DNA of 64,000 bases. Source: Chenopodium formosanum. Taxonomy: Eukaryota > Streptophyta > Magnoliopsida > Caryophyllales > Amaranthaceae. The stretch is taken from assembly GCA_024500155.1 (NCBI GenBank), contig CM044874.1, positions 3,971,001 to 4,035,000 of the forward strand, given 5' to 3'. The notes under the pieces are model-generated. The model was not told the origin of the DNA, did not search any database, and was given only the letters and a program-made list of their open reading frames with translations. Positions 36,655 through 48,021 of this stretch are shown here, piece after piece. Made by a program: the position numbers and the translations under genes. Within the stretch, counting starts at the first letter, position 1; every line of letters starts with the position of its first letter.

Positions 36655-37287
36655 TTAGGAGCTAAACTTTGATTGGAGCTTCTTCACAATGTATTCATCT
36701 AGCTGGAAGGCCTTGCTTAGAACATCCACAGAGATAGGTGGCTCAGCCCCGAACACGGCGTTAGCAATAGTGACCTTGTCAGGGTTTTGGCTGCTTAACA
36801 CGGCAATAGCAACAGCAGGTTTTTTTCCAGCATTGAATTGAATATGAATGAGACCTTGTGGAAAAACAAAAACATCACCTTTGTTAAGCACCTTCGCGAA
36901 CAATTTGTTATCGCCATTTGGAAGGTTGGAGGTTACGAAACCAACGTAGAGGGTCCCTTCCAAAACGGTAAGGATTTCACTTGCACGAGGATTAGTGTGA
37001 GGAGGGTTTAGGCCATAGGGCGCGTAGTCAAACCTAACCAAAGTTATGCCGAGGGTGTTGAGCCCTGGAAGTTGTAACACGGAGGCTGGTGTAAAACTGA
37101 AACCTAACATGTTGTTAGTGTTTCCTGGCTTGTCTAGCCCTTCCAAAAAGAAATCCTCGGGTGTGGCATCCATTGGATTCTTACAAAATAATCCATTCAC
37201 AAACACTGCAAATTAGTAAAAATTGTTAACATCGATTTAAAAAATAAAGTATTAATTGATGAAAATAAAAATTATTCAAATCGTTTG

Positions 37288-37322
<35 letters not shown>

Positions 37323-37453
37323 ATACGTTCTTTGTATGGATTATTAACCGCAACACAGAAATCTTGTAATTGTGTAGGATCCGTTGCGTAGGCCATATAG
37401 GAAGACATGGCAAAGAAAATAAGGCAAGCAAGAAAATGACGAGCTTCCATCAT
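36655..37453 (-). CDS. Germin-like protein GLP-B (two exons, degenerate)
   Basis: Exon 1 is 37453-37327 (two ATGs in tandem; the first gives MMEARHF) and exon 2 is 37205-36655, with a GT-AG intron of 121 bp containing an A-run. The 225-residue frame is open and keeps the signal peptide, the Cys pair and box 2 (His, as GLIHIQF). Box 1, however, reads NPPHTNPRASE: the second His of the metal-binding HxH is Asn. The NVT glycosylation site of the sisters is SFT here, and the promoter has lost a block of about 16 bp. Germins bind Mn with three His and one Glu, so metal binding and redox activity are likely reduced or lost. It may be a decaying copy or a structural relative without activity. Confidence 0.9.
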
Positions 37454-37520
37454 TTTTTTTTTTCTTATGAAATTTGTATAATACATTCGATATATAATTC
37501 AAATTCAAGTTGTGATCCCG

Positions 37521-37529
37521 TTATATAGT
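37521..37529 (-). promoter_or_regulatory. GLP-B TATA region lacking the RY block
   Basis: CTATATAAC on the minus strand lies directly beside CGGGATCACAAC. The CATTTAGCATGCAAAG-type block found between TATA box and ATG in the other three genes is missing. Confidence 0.55.
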
Positions 37530-37547
37530 TGTGGTTAGGGACGCTAG

Positions 37548-37608
37548 TTTTTTTTTTTTTTTTTTTTTTTGGTTGGGTGCACACGAGGGGGGTAGGCCCC
37601 AGGAAAGC
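37548..37608. mobile_element. Short retroposon-like insert upstream of GLP-B
   Basis: T-run, then GGTTGGGTGCACACGAGGGG and GGTAGGCCCC, between ACGCTAG and AAAGCTAG; counterpart of 21631-21670. Confidence 0.55.
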
Positions 37609-37761
37609 TAGAATATGGTTCAAAGACGTACGTAAATACGTATAATTGGTCGTTAATCATGAAACTAGTGTAGTTAATTAATGTAATGAACTTCTTCACT
37701 TAACAGGTAATGACTTTGTCTATCTTGACACAGACAAGTAGGATACTTAATCAAATAACTA

Positions 37762-38136
37762 CTAGTGTGTGGCCCGGATGCCCTGGGTTGCTAGTTTGTA
37801 CTTGTTGGTTTCGAGTTTAATTCTTGCTAAAAATATGTTTTAGTTGTCAAATTCAATTATTACATAATGAAAACAAATGGTATAATAAAACACGAATTAA
37901 CTTATCTAAATTAACTATAATTTTGTTGGATAAAAAACCACAATTAGTAAATGGCTAAGATGGTAAGACTTGTAAGTTGTAACTTAAGACTTGTTAGTCT
38001 TGATTTCAGCATTATGTTGTGAAGGTGACATGTCATGTTTATAGTGACATGTGGCACATATTGCTGACATGTAGAACATATTTTGTTTTAGGAACACTTT
38101 TTAATATATAAGTATAGAAGTATTGATAAGTATAGA
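37762..38136 (-). mobile_element. Small non-autonomous Helitron
   Basis: Read on the minus strand it starts TCTATACTTATCAATAC, a classic plant Helitron 5' end, and ends with a hairpin-rich CCCAGGGCATCCGGGCC followed by ACACACTAG. It lies between A and T. The GLP-A and GLP-C copies carry the empty site AAATAACTATTTCCAATTAG. 375 bp, non-coding. Confidence 0.8.
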
Positions 38137-39145
38137 TTTCCAATTAGGTTAAAGAATGATGTTTTAATGCAATAGACTTTTCATAGGTGAATTTTCTAAT
38201 TATATGAAAAAATTAAAAACCCAAATAAAGTTGCAAGTTAATTATCCTACTTACCTATCAATATTTCATTTCATAAAAAAGCTGAAACAATACGAGTTTA
38301 TCCTACTTACATATCTATATTCAATTTCATAAAAAAACTGAAACAATACAAGTAGGAATTATGAGCAAAATCAATTATTTCTAACAAATCTTGGATAGAA
38401 AATTAATGTGTTAGCCATTAGGGGGGCAGGGGCAATAATCCCAAGCAAGTTATACGTACGGAGTATACTTCATTAGTGATGGTTGAAAATTTTATTCAAT
38501 TTTATTTGTCATTTTTTACATGCTACCAAATGGGTTACGTAACGTTGTTAATGTATTTTGTACTTTTTATATAACTAGGATCGGATTTAAGATTTAACCA
38601 ATAGTCTAGACCTTGTGAATTCAAAATTATTGATGTTTATACATTAAAAACCCCCCTCCGATCCCCTGGCAAAAGTGCGTAGTTCAATTTTTCGTACTAT
38701 TTGCCTTCTTATTCTTCTACTCGTAGTATTTTGCTTGTTTAATCGTAGTACAAATTCAAGTACTGTAGGGTTTTGAATCCTTTGGTGCTCGTGTCATGCT
38801 TGATAGTCAAGATTAACAAGGACTATGAGTCTACATTCAGTATGATACAGGGCTCTCTATAAGTGGCCTGGCGCGGTGCTAGTTTTGTTCACAACCGTAT
38901 CAAGTCTAAGCCATCAGACCTATCGCCCCTCAAGCTAAGTCAGAAACAGACTTCTTTGCTGTGAGTGTGTGATCCAGGACAGTTCATTAATTTATTTGGG
39001 AAAATTTTATTCTTAAATGTTAAACAACATGAGTTACTAACTAACATATTTCACAAAATTATAATGTTAGTTCAAGTGTTGATAACATTGACTTTTCTCA
39101 TTTTATTTTTATAAGCTCCATATCTCCCCTACTATGTAAAGACAT

Positions 39146-39198
<53 letters not shown>

Positions 39199-39545
39199 TG
39201 ATTTTTTGTATTTTTTGTATTTTTTTTTATATGTTACATCGTATATGCATTCATCACACATTATAGGACCAAACAACGTAGTAATTGTAGTAATACTTTT
39301 CCATATAATAATTCAAATTTGTAACAAGTAAATATTAAAATATGGAAATTAATATCCCATGTAAAGTAGGATATATTTATAACATTATGAAGCAACGTTG
39401 ACAAACCAATAAGGCCATATCGAACACTTTTGGTTATTTATTCAAAAGTTAAAAGATAAGCAAATAATAGTAAATATAGAAGTGTCTACATATGAAACAC
39501 CACATAATTAGCAATTTGTATAAATCTTCCAAATTAGTGAAAGAA
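38137..39545. other. GLP-B upstream region and GLP-B/C spacer
   Basis: 38140-38770 matches the regions upstream of GLP-C and GLP-D. 38800-38990 has a stretch related to 50955-50990 (GTGTGTGATCCA). A T-run of about 49 bp lies at 39149-39197, and the GLP-C 3' flank, with AATAAA on the minus strand (about 39435), follows. No gene. Confidence 0.55.
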
Positions 39546-40317
39546 TTAGGAGCTAAACAGTGATTGGAGCTTCTTCACAATGCGTTCATCTAGCTGGAAG
39601 GCCTTGCTTAGAACATCGACGGAGATAGGTGGCTCAGCCCCAAACACGGCGTTAGCAATAGTGACCACACCAGGGTTTTGGCTGCTTAACCCGGCAATAG
39701 CAACAGCAGGAGTTTTTCCAACATTGAATTGGAAATGAATGAGCCCTTGTGGAAAAACAAAAACATCACCTTTGTTAAGCACCTTAGCGAACAACTTGTT
39801 ATCACCGTTTGGGAGGTTGGAGGTTACGAAACCAACATAAAGGGTTCCTTCCAATACGGCAAGGATTTCACTTGCACGAGGATGAGTGTGAGGGGGATTA
39901 AGGCCATAGGGCGCGAAGTCAATCCTAGCCAAAGATATGCCGAGGGTGTTGAGCCCTGGAAGTTGTAACACGGAGACTGGTGTAACATTGAAACCTAGCA
40001 TGTTGTTAGTGTTTCCTGGCTTGTCTAGCCCTTCGAAAAAGAAATCTTCGGGTTTGGCATCCATTGGATTCTTACAGAAAAATCCATTCACAAACACTGC
40101 AAATTAGTTAAAACCGTTAACATTAATTTGAAAAAAAAGGGATGCCCCAGTTTCTCATAGTAAGAAACAGTACAAAACTTGTTTCTCACATGGCATTTTT
40201 CGTAAATAAACCAGCAACTTTATTCAATTGTGGAGCGCATAACAATGAAAAAGTTGTTAGAAGTACTAATTGATGAAAATAAAAATTATTCAAATCGTTT
40301 GGGATCTATTGTGACCA

Positions 40318-40355
<38 letters not shown>

Positions 40356-40485
40356 ACATACATTCTTTGTTTGGATTAATAATCGCAACACAGAAGTCTT
40401 GTAGTTGATTAGGATCCGTCGCATAGGCCACATAAGAAGACATGGCAAAGAAAACAAGGCAAGCAAGAAAATGACGAGCTTCCAT
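39546..40485 (-). CDS. Germin-like protein GLP-C (two exons)
   Basis: Exon 1 is 40485-40362 and exon 2 is 40096-39546, giving 224 residues. All germin features are intact: signal peptide, Cys32/Cys49, box 1 with HTH and Glu, box 2 His, and the NVT glycosylation site. Differences from GLP-A include DPNQL, AIINPNK and IDFAPYG. The intron is 265 bp, about twice that of GLP-A and GLP-B, because of an extra block at about 40139-40260 plus an A-run. The product should be a secreted oligomeric cupin of the cell wall; substrate and activity cannot be predicted. Confidence 0.93.
40139..40260. other. Insertion in the GLP-C intron
   Basis: About 120 bp present only in this copy (starts near GATGCCCCAGTTTCTCATAG). 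Splice sites are unaffected. No terminal repeats or TSD were recognised. Confidence 0.5.
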
Positions 40486-40566
40486 TTTTTTTTTTTTATT
40501 TCTTATGAAATTTGTATATTACACTCAATATATGTGAAGGTTTATTTCAAATTCAAGTTGTGATCT

Positions 40567-40596
40567 TTGCATGCTAAATGATCCCTTTATATAATT
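40567..40596 (-). promoter_or_regulatory. GLP-C core promoter with RY motif
   Basis: TTATATAAAGGGATCATTTA followed by GCATGCAAAG on the minus strand, about 100 bp from the ATG; the best TATA box of the four genes. The retroposon-like insert (40617-40690, with a long T-run) lies just upstream. Confidence 0.6.
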
Positions 40597-40614
40597 GAGG
40601 TTGTTGGGGAAGCT

Positions 40615-40658
<44 letters not shown>

Positions 40659-40690
40659 GTGCACACGAGGGCTAGGCCTCAGGGAAGCTC

Positions 40691-41750
40691 GAATATGGCT
40701 CAAAGACGTACGTAAATATGTAGAATTGGTCGTTATTCATGAAACTTTCTTCTCTAGCTAATAGTTTAGTTTTTCAATAAGAGTAGTAATTTAATGTAAT
40801 GAACTTCTTCACTTAACAGGTAATGACTTTGTCTATATATCATGGCACAGTCAAGTAGGATAATTAAATAACTATTTCCAATTAGGTTAAAGAATGACAT
40901 TTTAATGCAATAGACTTTTCATACTTGAATTTTCTAATTATATGAAAAAATTAAAAAAACCCCAATAAAGTTGCAAGTTTATTCTACTTACGTATCTATA
41001 GTTCATTTCAAAAAATAGCTTAAACAGTACGAGTTTATCCTACTTACGTATCTATTTTTCATTTCATGAAAAAGCTGGAACAATACAATTATACAAGAAG
41101 TAATTATGAGCAAAATTAATTATTTCTTGTGTTTAAAAAAAAAAAAAAACAATTATTTTCTAACAAATGTTTGATGGAAAATTTAAAAATTAATGCATTA
41201 GCCATTAAGAGGGAGGAGCAATAATCCCAAGCAAGTTATACGGAGTATACTTCATTAATGAAAGTTTAAATCACAAGTTATTATGGAGTAGTAGTTTTTG
41301 CTTGCAAAATTAATGTATTATTAGGCCGGGGGGTGGCAGTGATGATGGTTGAAAATTTTATTCAAATTTGCGTTGTTATTTTTTACAAGCTACCAAATAG
41401 GTTGTTAATGTATATTGTACTAACTAGGCTCGGATTAAAACAATAGCCTAGACATCGTGATTTCAAGATTATTGATGTAATGATGTCACTATATTTACTA
41501 TAAGTACATCTTGATGTTTAGACGTTAAAAACATTTGTGTACTGTCTGCCTTCTTATTCTTCTAGTATTTTGGTTGTTTAGCCGTAGTACAAATTCAAGT
41601 ACTGAAGCTAACATCGTGCATTCGTGCAACAATAGCTTAGAAAGAAGGGAAGAAGCGGCAGCTGTATCCACTTGCTAACATCGTACATCTTCATATCCAC
41701 TTGCTTAAGAAATTTATATAGTACGAGGTGTACAGTATAAATATGAGTAC
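40691..41750. other. GLP-C upstream region
   Basis: Shared with the other units, including CAAAGACGTACGTAAATA (about 40702) and TTATACGGAGTATACTTCAT (about 41237). No gene. Confidence 0.5.
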
Positions 41751-42047
41751 TGATAGAATAGATGATAAATATTCTAGATATTATTCTGTATAGAAGGATA
41801 TAGTTTGTGAAAATTCAGAAAATATCTTTTGAGATATTCTAACCAATCTAACGTGATTAGGGCTCATTCTTGTAACCCTATATGTTACAATGGAATACAC
41901 TCCAATTCAAGGAGTTTGAGATTATCTGACATGGTATCACAATCTAGGTTTTAGATCCAACCTAGCTTCCGCAATATTTTTTTCCTTTGTTTTTCTAAAC
42001 CCTAGCCGCCACCATCATACTTCCCTAACACCCCCTAGCCAGCCACC

Positions 42048-42864
42048 ATGACTAAGAATGGAGACTCTTCTTCGACTGATTTTCATCCTGCTTTCGAAGT
42101 TAACAATATCAGAATTTCAATCCCTTTAACTCTTTATCATGAGAAGGTTCAATACTCCAATTGGGTTGAATTATTTGAATGTCATGTCCATGCGTTCAAC
42201 GTTCTTGATCACATTGACTCCAAAACTAAAAAGCCTGTTGATTTATCCTGATGCTATGCGGAATAGACTTGATTCAGTTTTCAAAAACTAGATCTATGGC
42301 ACAATTTCTACCGATTTACTAGAAACCGTATTGTGCAAAGGGGATATGGTGCAACAAATTTGGGATAAACTCAAAGCGATTTTTCAAGACAACAAGACTA
42401 ATAAAGCAATATATTACCTTGAAAATCAATTTAATCAATTGCATCTTTTGAAATTTTTTGACATATCCTCATATTGTCGGGAATTGAAGAAGGATCAACT
42501 TACCAATGTTGATCATCCTGTGTCGGAACAAAAACTTGTTGTTCGCTTGGTTTCTGGTCTTGTAAGTACAAATTTCGACATCGTTGCTGCAATGATACGA
42601 CAAACAAAACCCTTGCCGAATTTTGAGACTACCAAGTCTCTCTTATTGCTTAAGGAATTGAGAGGCAACAATGACTCTAATGATTCAGGATCATCGTTTG
42701 TTGCTCAATCCAACGACTCGTCATCTAGCACCACCACAGATCTAGCACAACAGTTACCTACACCGGCAGGCAAGGGTGGTGGTGCAGGTGGTCGAGGCCG
42801 TGATCGGGGTCCGCAACAACAGGCCCTTCAGTGGGGCTACGCACCTTACCCGCACCTACAGTAA
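42048..42864 (+). pseudogene. gag: Copia-2 gag remnant
   Basis: ATG at 42048. The first part (PLTLYHEKVQYSNWVELFE) matches copia Gag N-termini. A frameshift near 42245 and a stop in KN*IYG (about 42290) break it. The part 42331-42864 carries the rest of the Gag core and a Gly/Gln-rich tail, then a stop. No zinc knuckle is recognised. Confidence 0.8.
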
Positions 42865-42989
42865 CAGTGGGCTACCGCACCTAGGCCTAATCTAGCACAG
42901 CATAACGCCTAGCCGCTCAAGCCTACAACTATACTCGGGGCCCCCGCAACAGCAACAACACTACCAGTCCCAAGGTTTAGAGTATGGTC

Positions 42990-44878
42990 CGACTATGACT
43001 CCGACGGAGCTAGGCAATGTGTTTGCACGCAACCATGGGTTTCCATAATTATGAACCATCTTGGTGCATGGATTTCAGTGTAACTTCTCACATGACTACT
43101 TCTTACCCCTTTTATATTTAAGTACATATAGTTATATTCAAGTGGGTAACGGTCAACTCATTCCAATTATGGGTTATGGTCATATACTATTGCTAATAAA
43201 TCCCTAAATTTGTGTGGTGTTTATTTAGCTCCACAAATCATCAAAAATCTAATTTATGTGAGAAAATTTACTTTTGATAATTCTGTGGCCATAGAGTTTG
43301 ATCCTAGTGATTATTCTGTGAAGGATCTTCGAACGGGGAAGGTAATAATAACCAGATGCAATAGTACGTGGGATCTATATCCACTCACAACTCCGTCATC
43401 TTGTCTAGCTACATCTCTCATATCTTTCTCTACATAAACATGTCACAATCATTTAGGACATCCCGTAGCCCCAACTTTAAATTTTCTTAAGAGTCGAAGT
43501 TTGATTTAATGTAATAAGGAACTTGACTCCGATATTTACGTAGGTTGTTAATTGGGAAAACATGTTTGTTTGCCTTTTCATAATTTTAATAGTAAAACCT
43601 TTTCTGCGTTTGATATTGTTCATGGTGATTTGTTTAGTTCTCCCATTCGTAGTGAAAAATGTCATAAATACTATTTAGTTCTGTTAGATGATTACACTCA
43701 TCATGTGTGGACCATTCCTCTTGTTTAAAAGTCTCAAGCGTTTCAAACTTTTCTTAATTTTCGACAATATGTTCTCACTCATTTTGAACGTCCTCTCAAG
43801 TCTTTTCAAAGTGATCATGGTCGTGAATTCGACAATGACACGTTCAAATTATTTTGTTGATTAGGTTTTCGCTTCTCTTGCCCACACACATCATTAAAAA
43901 ATGGCAAAACCGAACGTATGATTTGTACGATTAACAATGTTAAGCATACACTATTATTTCATCATGCCTCTCTTCTCCCTAACATCTTTTTGGCATCATG
44001 CCCTTACGACAACCTACCTCATTAATATTTTACCTACAAAAGCACTCAATCAAATTACTTCCGCTCAAGTTTGGGGTTGTTGCATCCTACACTCATCTCT
44101 GAGTCTTTGGATGTTTTTTTTTTTCAAACCTATCCGTGACTGCTACTCGGATCATAAGCTAGCTCCGCGATCTACACCATACATGTTCTTAGGATATTCT
44201 TCCGAGCGTAGGGGTTACAAATGTCTTGATATCTCCACCAATAATAATATCATAATTTCTTGTCACATTACCTTCGATGAGCATACCCTTCCTTATCGAA
44301 ATATTTTAGCTTTTAAACACTCGGATTATATTTTTTGGGGAACGATGATCCATCGCCATAGATCCAAATCAACAATTTTTGCACACTCCTTGCTCTCCCC
44401 ATACGCCACACATACCCTCTAGGCAGCTGCAGGCAGGCTACGGTACCCAGCAAGCAGCCGCAACCCACCTGCGGAGCACACTACCCAAGCAGGCAGACCC
44501 ATCGAATGCGAGAATGCCATCGCCCCAAGAAATGTTGCCAAGGCTAGGCCAAGCGCACGTTGGCAGGCCGACAGCCACGCAGCGAGCAAAACTGCCCAGA
44601 AGAGCCCAGGTGCGACTGTGCGAGCAACACTGCCCACTAGAGCACAGCACTTGATGGCTCCCCACACAGCCCCCTAGTGCTGGCATGCTATCACATCACA
44701 GCCCAGCCAGCCCAGCCGCAAGCACCATTTCACCCTCTAGCAACACAAAAGTATCTTACACACCTCCACCTCTACGAGGTCACACTCCCATTTCTCGTAC
44801 TCGATCACCACCACTCTCACCCCAAATGCAAACACGGTCCAAACACGACATCTTTAAACCTAACCCCAAGTTTGGTTT
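42990..44878 (+). pseudogene. pol: Copia-2 protease and integrase remnant
   Basis: A protease remnant (MDFSVTSHM, where MDTGATSHM is usual, about 43070) and GAG-pre-integrase (HNHLGHP, about 43448) are followed by an integrase core with DLF, SDHGREF and, after several stops, NGKTERM. The C-terminal FLGYSSERRGYKCLD block is near 44190. A His/Ala/Gln-rich stretch follows, and the sequence ends just before RT would start (QMQTRSKHDIFKPNP). Many stops; non-functional. Confidence 0.8.
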
Positions 44879-45341
44879 AACCTTGATTATATATTATGAC
44901 TTATTGTTACCAGCACGACCTACAATAAAGTAAAATTATGGCTACATACAACTGCTTAAATTAGATTCATAATTTTTTTTAAATATTAAAAGCAATTAGA
45001 TAAAGGAAGTTTTAATACTCTGTATTTTCTTAATAGAAAACTCACCAATATAAAGCCAAATTGAAACCAAATTCATTCCCTTAAAAGAAACACTCAATTG
45101 AAACCAAATTCATTCCCTTAAAAGCCAACTCCTTTATTTGGACATTACTATAATTTGTAATATACAAGAAATCAACTGGTAGGGATGAAGTTTAAAGATT
45201 GCATTATTTTGAAGGTTCAAAAGGCAAATGAAATAGCCAATAGTTCTCTCATTTTGTCATTTACTGATTCTACTATAATCTAATGGTTCGTGAAAAAATG
45301 AATATATATTTCATAGGCAGAACTTCCCCATGTTAATTTTG
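44879..45341. other. Start of duplicated unit D
   Basis: Matches 2501-2588 plus 6713-6997 of unit A, with clean empty sites for the Helitron block and for the 6998-7420 insertion. A 38-bp stretch is locally duplicated at about 45056-45128 (GAAACCAAATTCATTCCC twice). No gene. Confidence 0.6.
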
Positions 45342-45343
45342 TA

Positions 45344-45795
45344 CTTCATCCGTTTCCGATTGACACATTTAAACTTTTGTCACTATTCACTAACTTTGTT
45401 TTAACTAACATTTGTGACATGTAGGTGTACAGAAATTTATTCATGTAAGATATTGTTAGATTTATTTCAATGTATATTTAATGAAAATTCAATTTTTTTT
45501 TTTATTTTTTTTTTTTACAAAATTATATTTTTTTGTTCCACACGTTTCACCCTTTGGGCTAATATAATCCGGATTCGGGGATCAGTTCTAGATGGTTAGG
45601 TTTCAGTCCCTTCCAATTGTTGTTGCGGGGATCGAACATGGGTCCTGCCTACCAAGTGTAGTCTCAATCACCACTACACCAACAGTCAATCAGTTACATA
45701 CAATAATATAGGAAGTAATTAAAAACATATATATTTGATTAAACTTTTACATTGACAAATGTGATAAAAGAAACGTGTTGTAGGAAAGGAAGAAG
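45344..45795. mobile_element. Stowaway-like MITE in unit D
   Basis: Ends CTTCATCCGTTTCCGATTGACA... / ...GGAAAGGAAGAAG between TA at 45342-45343 and 45796-45797. Unit A has the empty site (ACGTATCTAAATAAG, about 7518). A SINE is nested inside. Confidence 0.7.
45489..45690 (-). mobile_element. SINE (tRNA-derived) nested in the Stowaway element
   Basis: On the minus strand: a pol III box A-like GTTGGTGTAGTGGTGATTGA (complement of 45664-45683), box B-like ATGTTCGATCCCC (complement of 45628-45640), a body of about 120 bp, and an A-rich tail (complement of the T-runs at 45491-45516). Order and spacing fit a plant SINE of about 200 bp. The TSD was not resolved. Confidence 0.8.
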
Positions 45796-45797
45796 TA

Positions 45798-45863
45798 TCT
45801 AATTAATTAACAATTTAACATTAGGAACAAGAAGTCAACAAGTGAAAAGAAAGTTTTGCAACT

Positions 45864-45908
<45 letters not shown>

Positions 45909-46744
45909 CGAATAATGTCTTCCACAAAATCTCCAACTCTACATTGACGCCCAATCACAGATGTTAGGACTTGGACTTTGAATGTATTTGTTACTTAATT
46001 GGGGAATTATGCTCCATTTCTTATCCACTACTTGAACTCTTCAATCATTTGTAATTCACCATGATTTTTTAGTTATTAATTACTTGCCCAAATCCACAAA
46101 TGTACGCTGTAATGTTAGTTGAAATGTTGAACATTGACTCTTCTTATTTTATTTTTAAAAGCTCCATAACTCTCCTACTATGTTAAGACATTTTTTTTTT
46201 AACCTCGATACACTAATGCATGTTTACTATTTCGTATAAATACTCTAAACTACATCACAAAGTGTTATATGTGGCTCGCCATACGGTGTGGTCATCCATT
46301 ATAAAGGTTACTTTGTTAGTGTTATAGGAGTTACTCGTTCAGTTTTACAGGGGTTACTTCGTTAATGTTGTAGAGTTACTTGATCAGTATTATTGGGTTA
46401 AGTGACCAAATGGTGTGGCCAGCTGCACACAATACGCACCAAAACTATGTATATGCGTTCATCACACATTTTAGGACCAAACTAGTAAATGATAAAACTT
46501 TTCCATAATAATTCAATTTTGTAACAAGTAAAAATAAGGAAATAAAATAATATCCCATACATAGTAGGATATATTTATAACATGATGTCAATCAACGTTG
46601 ACGAACCAAGCCCATATCGATCACTTGGTTATTATTCAAATCAAAATATAAGCAAAAAAATAAATATATATTGTAGTGTTCTACATATCAAACACCACAT
46701 AAACAATTTGTATAATTAGTTCAAACTCCAAAGTCGTGGAAGAA
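45798..46744. other. GLP-D 3' flank (unit D)
   Basis: Matches unit A 7541-8660, with an A-run at 45866-45905 and an empty site for hAT-3. A segment at about 46270-46420 (GTTACTTTGTTAGTGTTATA) is not in the sisters. The poly(A) signal of the other copies reads AATAAT here. No gene. Confidence 0.5.
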
Positions 46745-47523
46745 TTATGTGCTCATCCAAAATTGTGATTGGAGCTTCTTTACCATGTATTCATCTAGCT
46801 GGAAGGCCTTGCTTAGAACATCGACGGAGATGGGTGGCTCAGCCCCGAACACGGCCTTAGCAATAGTGACCGTACCAGGGTTTTGGCTGCTTAATCCGGC
46901 AATAGCAACAGCAGGAGTTTTTCCAGCATTAAATTGGAAATGAATGAGGCCTTGTGGAAAAACAAAAACATCTCCTTTGTTAAGCACCTTAGCGAACAAC
47001 TTGTTATCGCCGTTTGCAAGGTTGGAGGTTACGAAACCAACGTAGAGGGTTCCTTCCATAACGGTAAGGATTTCACTTGCGCGTGGATGAGTGTGAGGAG
47101 GGTTTAGGCCATAGGGCGCGTAGTCTATCCTAGCCAAAGATATGCCGAGGGTGTTGAGCCCTGGAAGTTGTAACGCGGAGACTAGTGTGACATTGGAACG
47201 TAACATGTTGCCAGTGAATCCTGGCTTGTCTAGTCCATCGAAAAAGAAATCCTCAGGTTTGGCATCCATTGGATTCTTGCAGAATAATCCATTCACAAAC
47301 ACTGCAAATTAGTTAAAACCGTTAATATCAATTTGAAAAATAAATTACTAAATGATAAATATAAAAATTATTTGGGATCTATTGGGACAAAAAACATACG
47401 TTCTTTGTTTGGATTATTAACCGCAACACAGAAGTCTTGTAGTTGAGTAGGATCTGTCGCATAAGCCACGTAGGAAGACATGGCAAAGAACATAAGGCAA
47501 GCAAGAAAATGACGAGCTTCCAT
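46745..47523 (-). CDS. Germin-like protein GLP-D (two exons)
   Basis: Exon 1 is 47523-47400 and exon 2 is 47301-46745, giving 226 residues. The split codon becomes CTG (Leu). Box 1 (HTH, Glu) and box 2 (His) are intact, as are the signal peptide, the two Cys and an NVT site. The C-terminus differs: where the sisters end SLFSS or KFSS, this copy ends QFWMST, two residues longer, owing to changes around the ancestral stop. It lacks the retroposon-like upstream insert of the other three, so it is probably the earliest-branching member. Secreted cupin; activity unknown. Confidence 0.92.
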
Positions 47524-47612
47524 CTCTCTCTCTCTCTTTTTTTTTCTTATGAAATTGGTGTATCACTTAATGTTTCTGAATGTTTATTTCGAATAATTCA
47601 AGTTGTTATCTT

Positions 47613-47641
47613 TGCATGCTAAATGATCCCTATATATAGTT
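47613..47641 (-). promoter_or_regulatory. GLP-D core promoter with RY motif
   Basis: ACTATATATAGGGATCATTT then AGCATGCAAAG on the minus strand, about 110 bp from the ATG. A CT microsatellite lies just before the start codon (47523-47537). Confidence 0.6.
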
Positions 47642-48021
47642 GAGATTTGGGAAGCTATGATATGGTTCAAAGACGTACGTAAATACGTAGAATTGGTCGT
47701 TAATCATGAAACGTTCTTCTCTAATGTAGTTTAGTTTTTCAATAAGAGTAGTTAATTATTGTAATGAACTTCTTCACATAGCAGGTAATGACTTTGTCTA
47801 TCTTGACACAGTCAAGGAGGATGTTTTCATACAATCTGCTAAATTAGATAATTTTTCCCAAGTAGGTTAAAGAATGACGTTTTAACGCAATAGAGTAGTA
47901 GAAACTAGAAAGTTATGAAGTATTTATATATTCATGTATCTAGATTTTTCATAGTTACATGAAAAAAATAAAAACCCCAATAAAGTTGCAAGTTTATATC
48001 CTATTTACAAATCTATACTTA
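47642..48021. other. GLP-D upstream region
   Basis: Collinear with the upstream regions of the sisters (ACGTACGTAAATACGTAG near 47672). No gene. Confidence 0.5.

Larger units (their letters stand above)
41751..44878 (+). mobile_element. Copia-2: truncated Ty1/copia element
   Basis: A 5' LTR (41751-41931, TGATAGAATAG to TCTGACA) and PBS (TGGTATCAC) are followed by gag, protease and integrase remnants. The element stops at about 44878, before any reverse transcriptase, and there is no 3' LTR. The break coincides with the point where the duplicated unit D starts to match unit A. Confidence 0.85.

Noticed and set aside
45600..45690. A tRNA gene
   Set aside because: Boxes A and B are there, but no cloverleaf or anticodon arm; the A-rich tail makes it a SINE.
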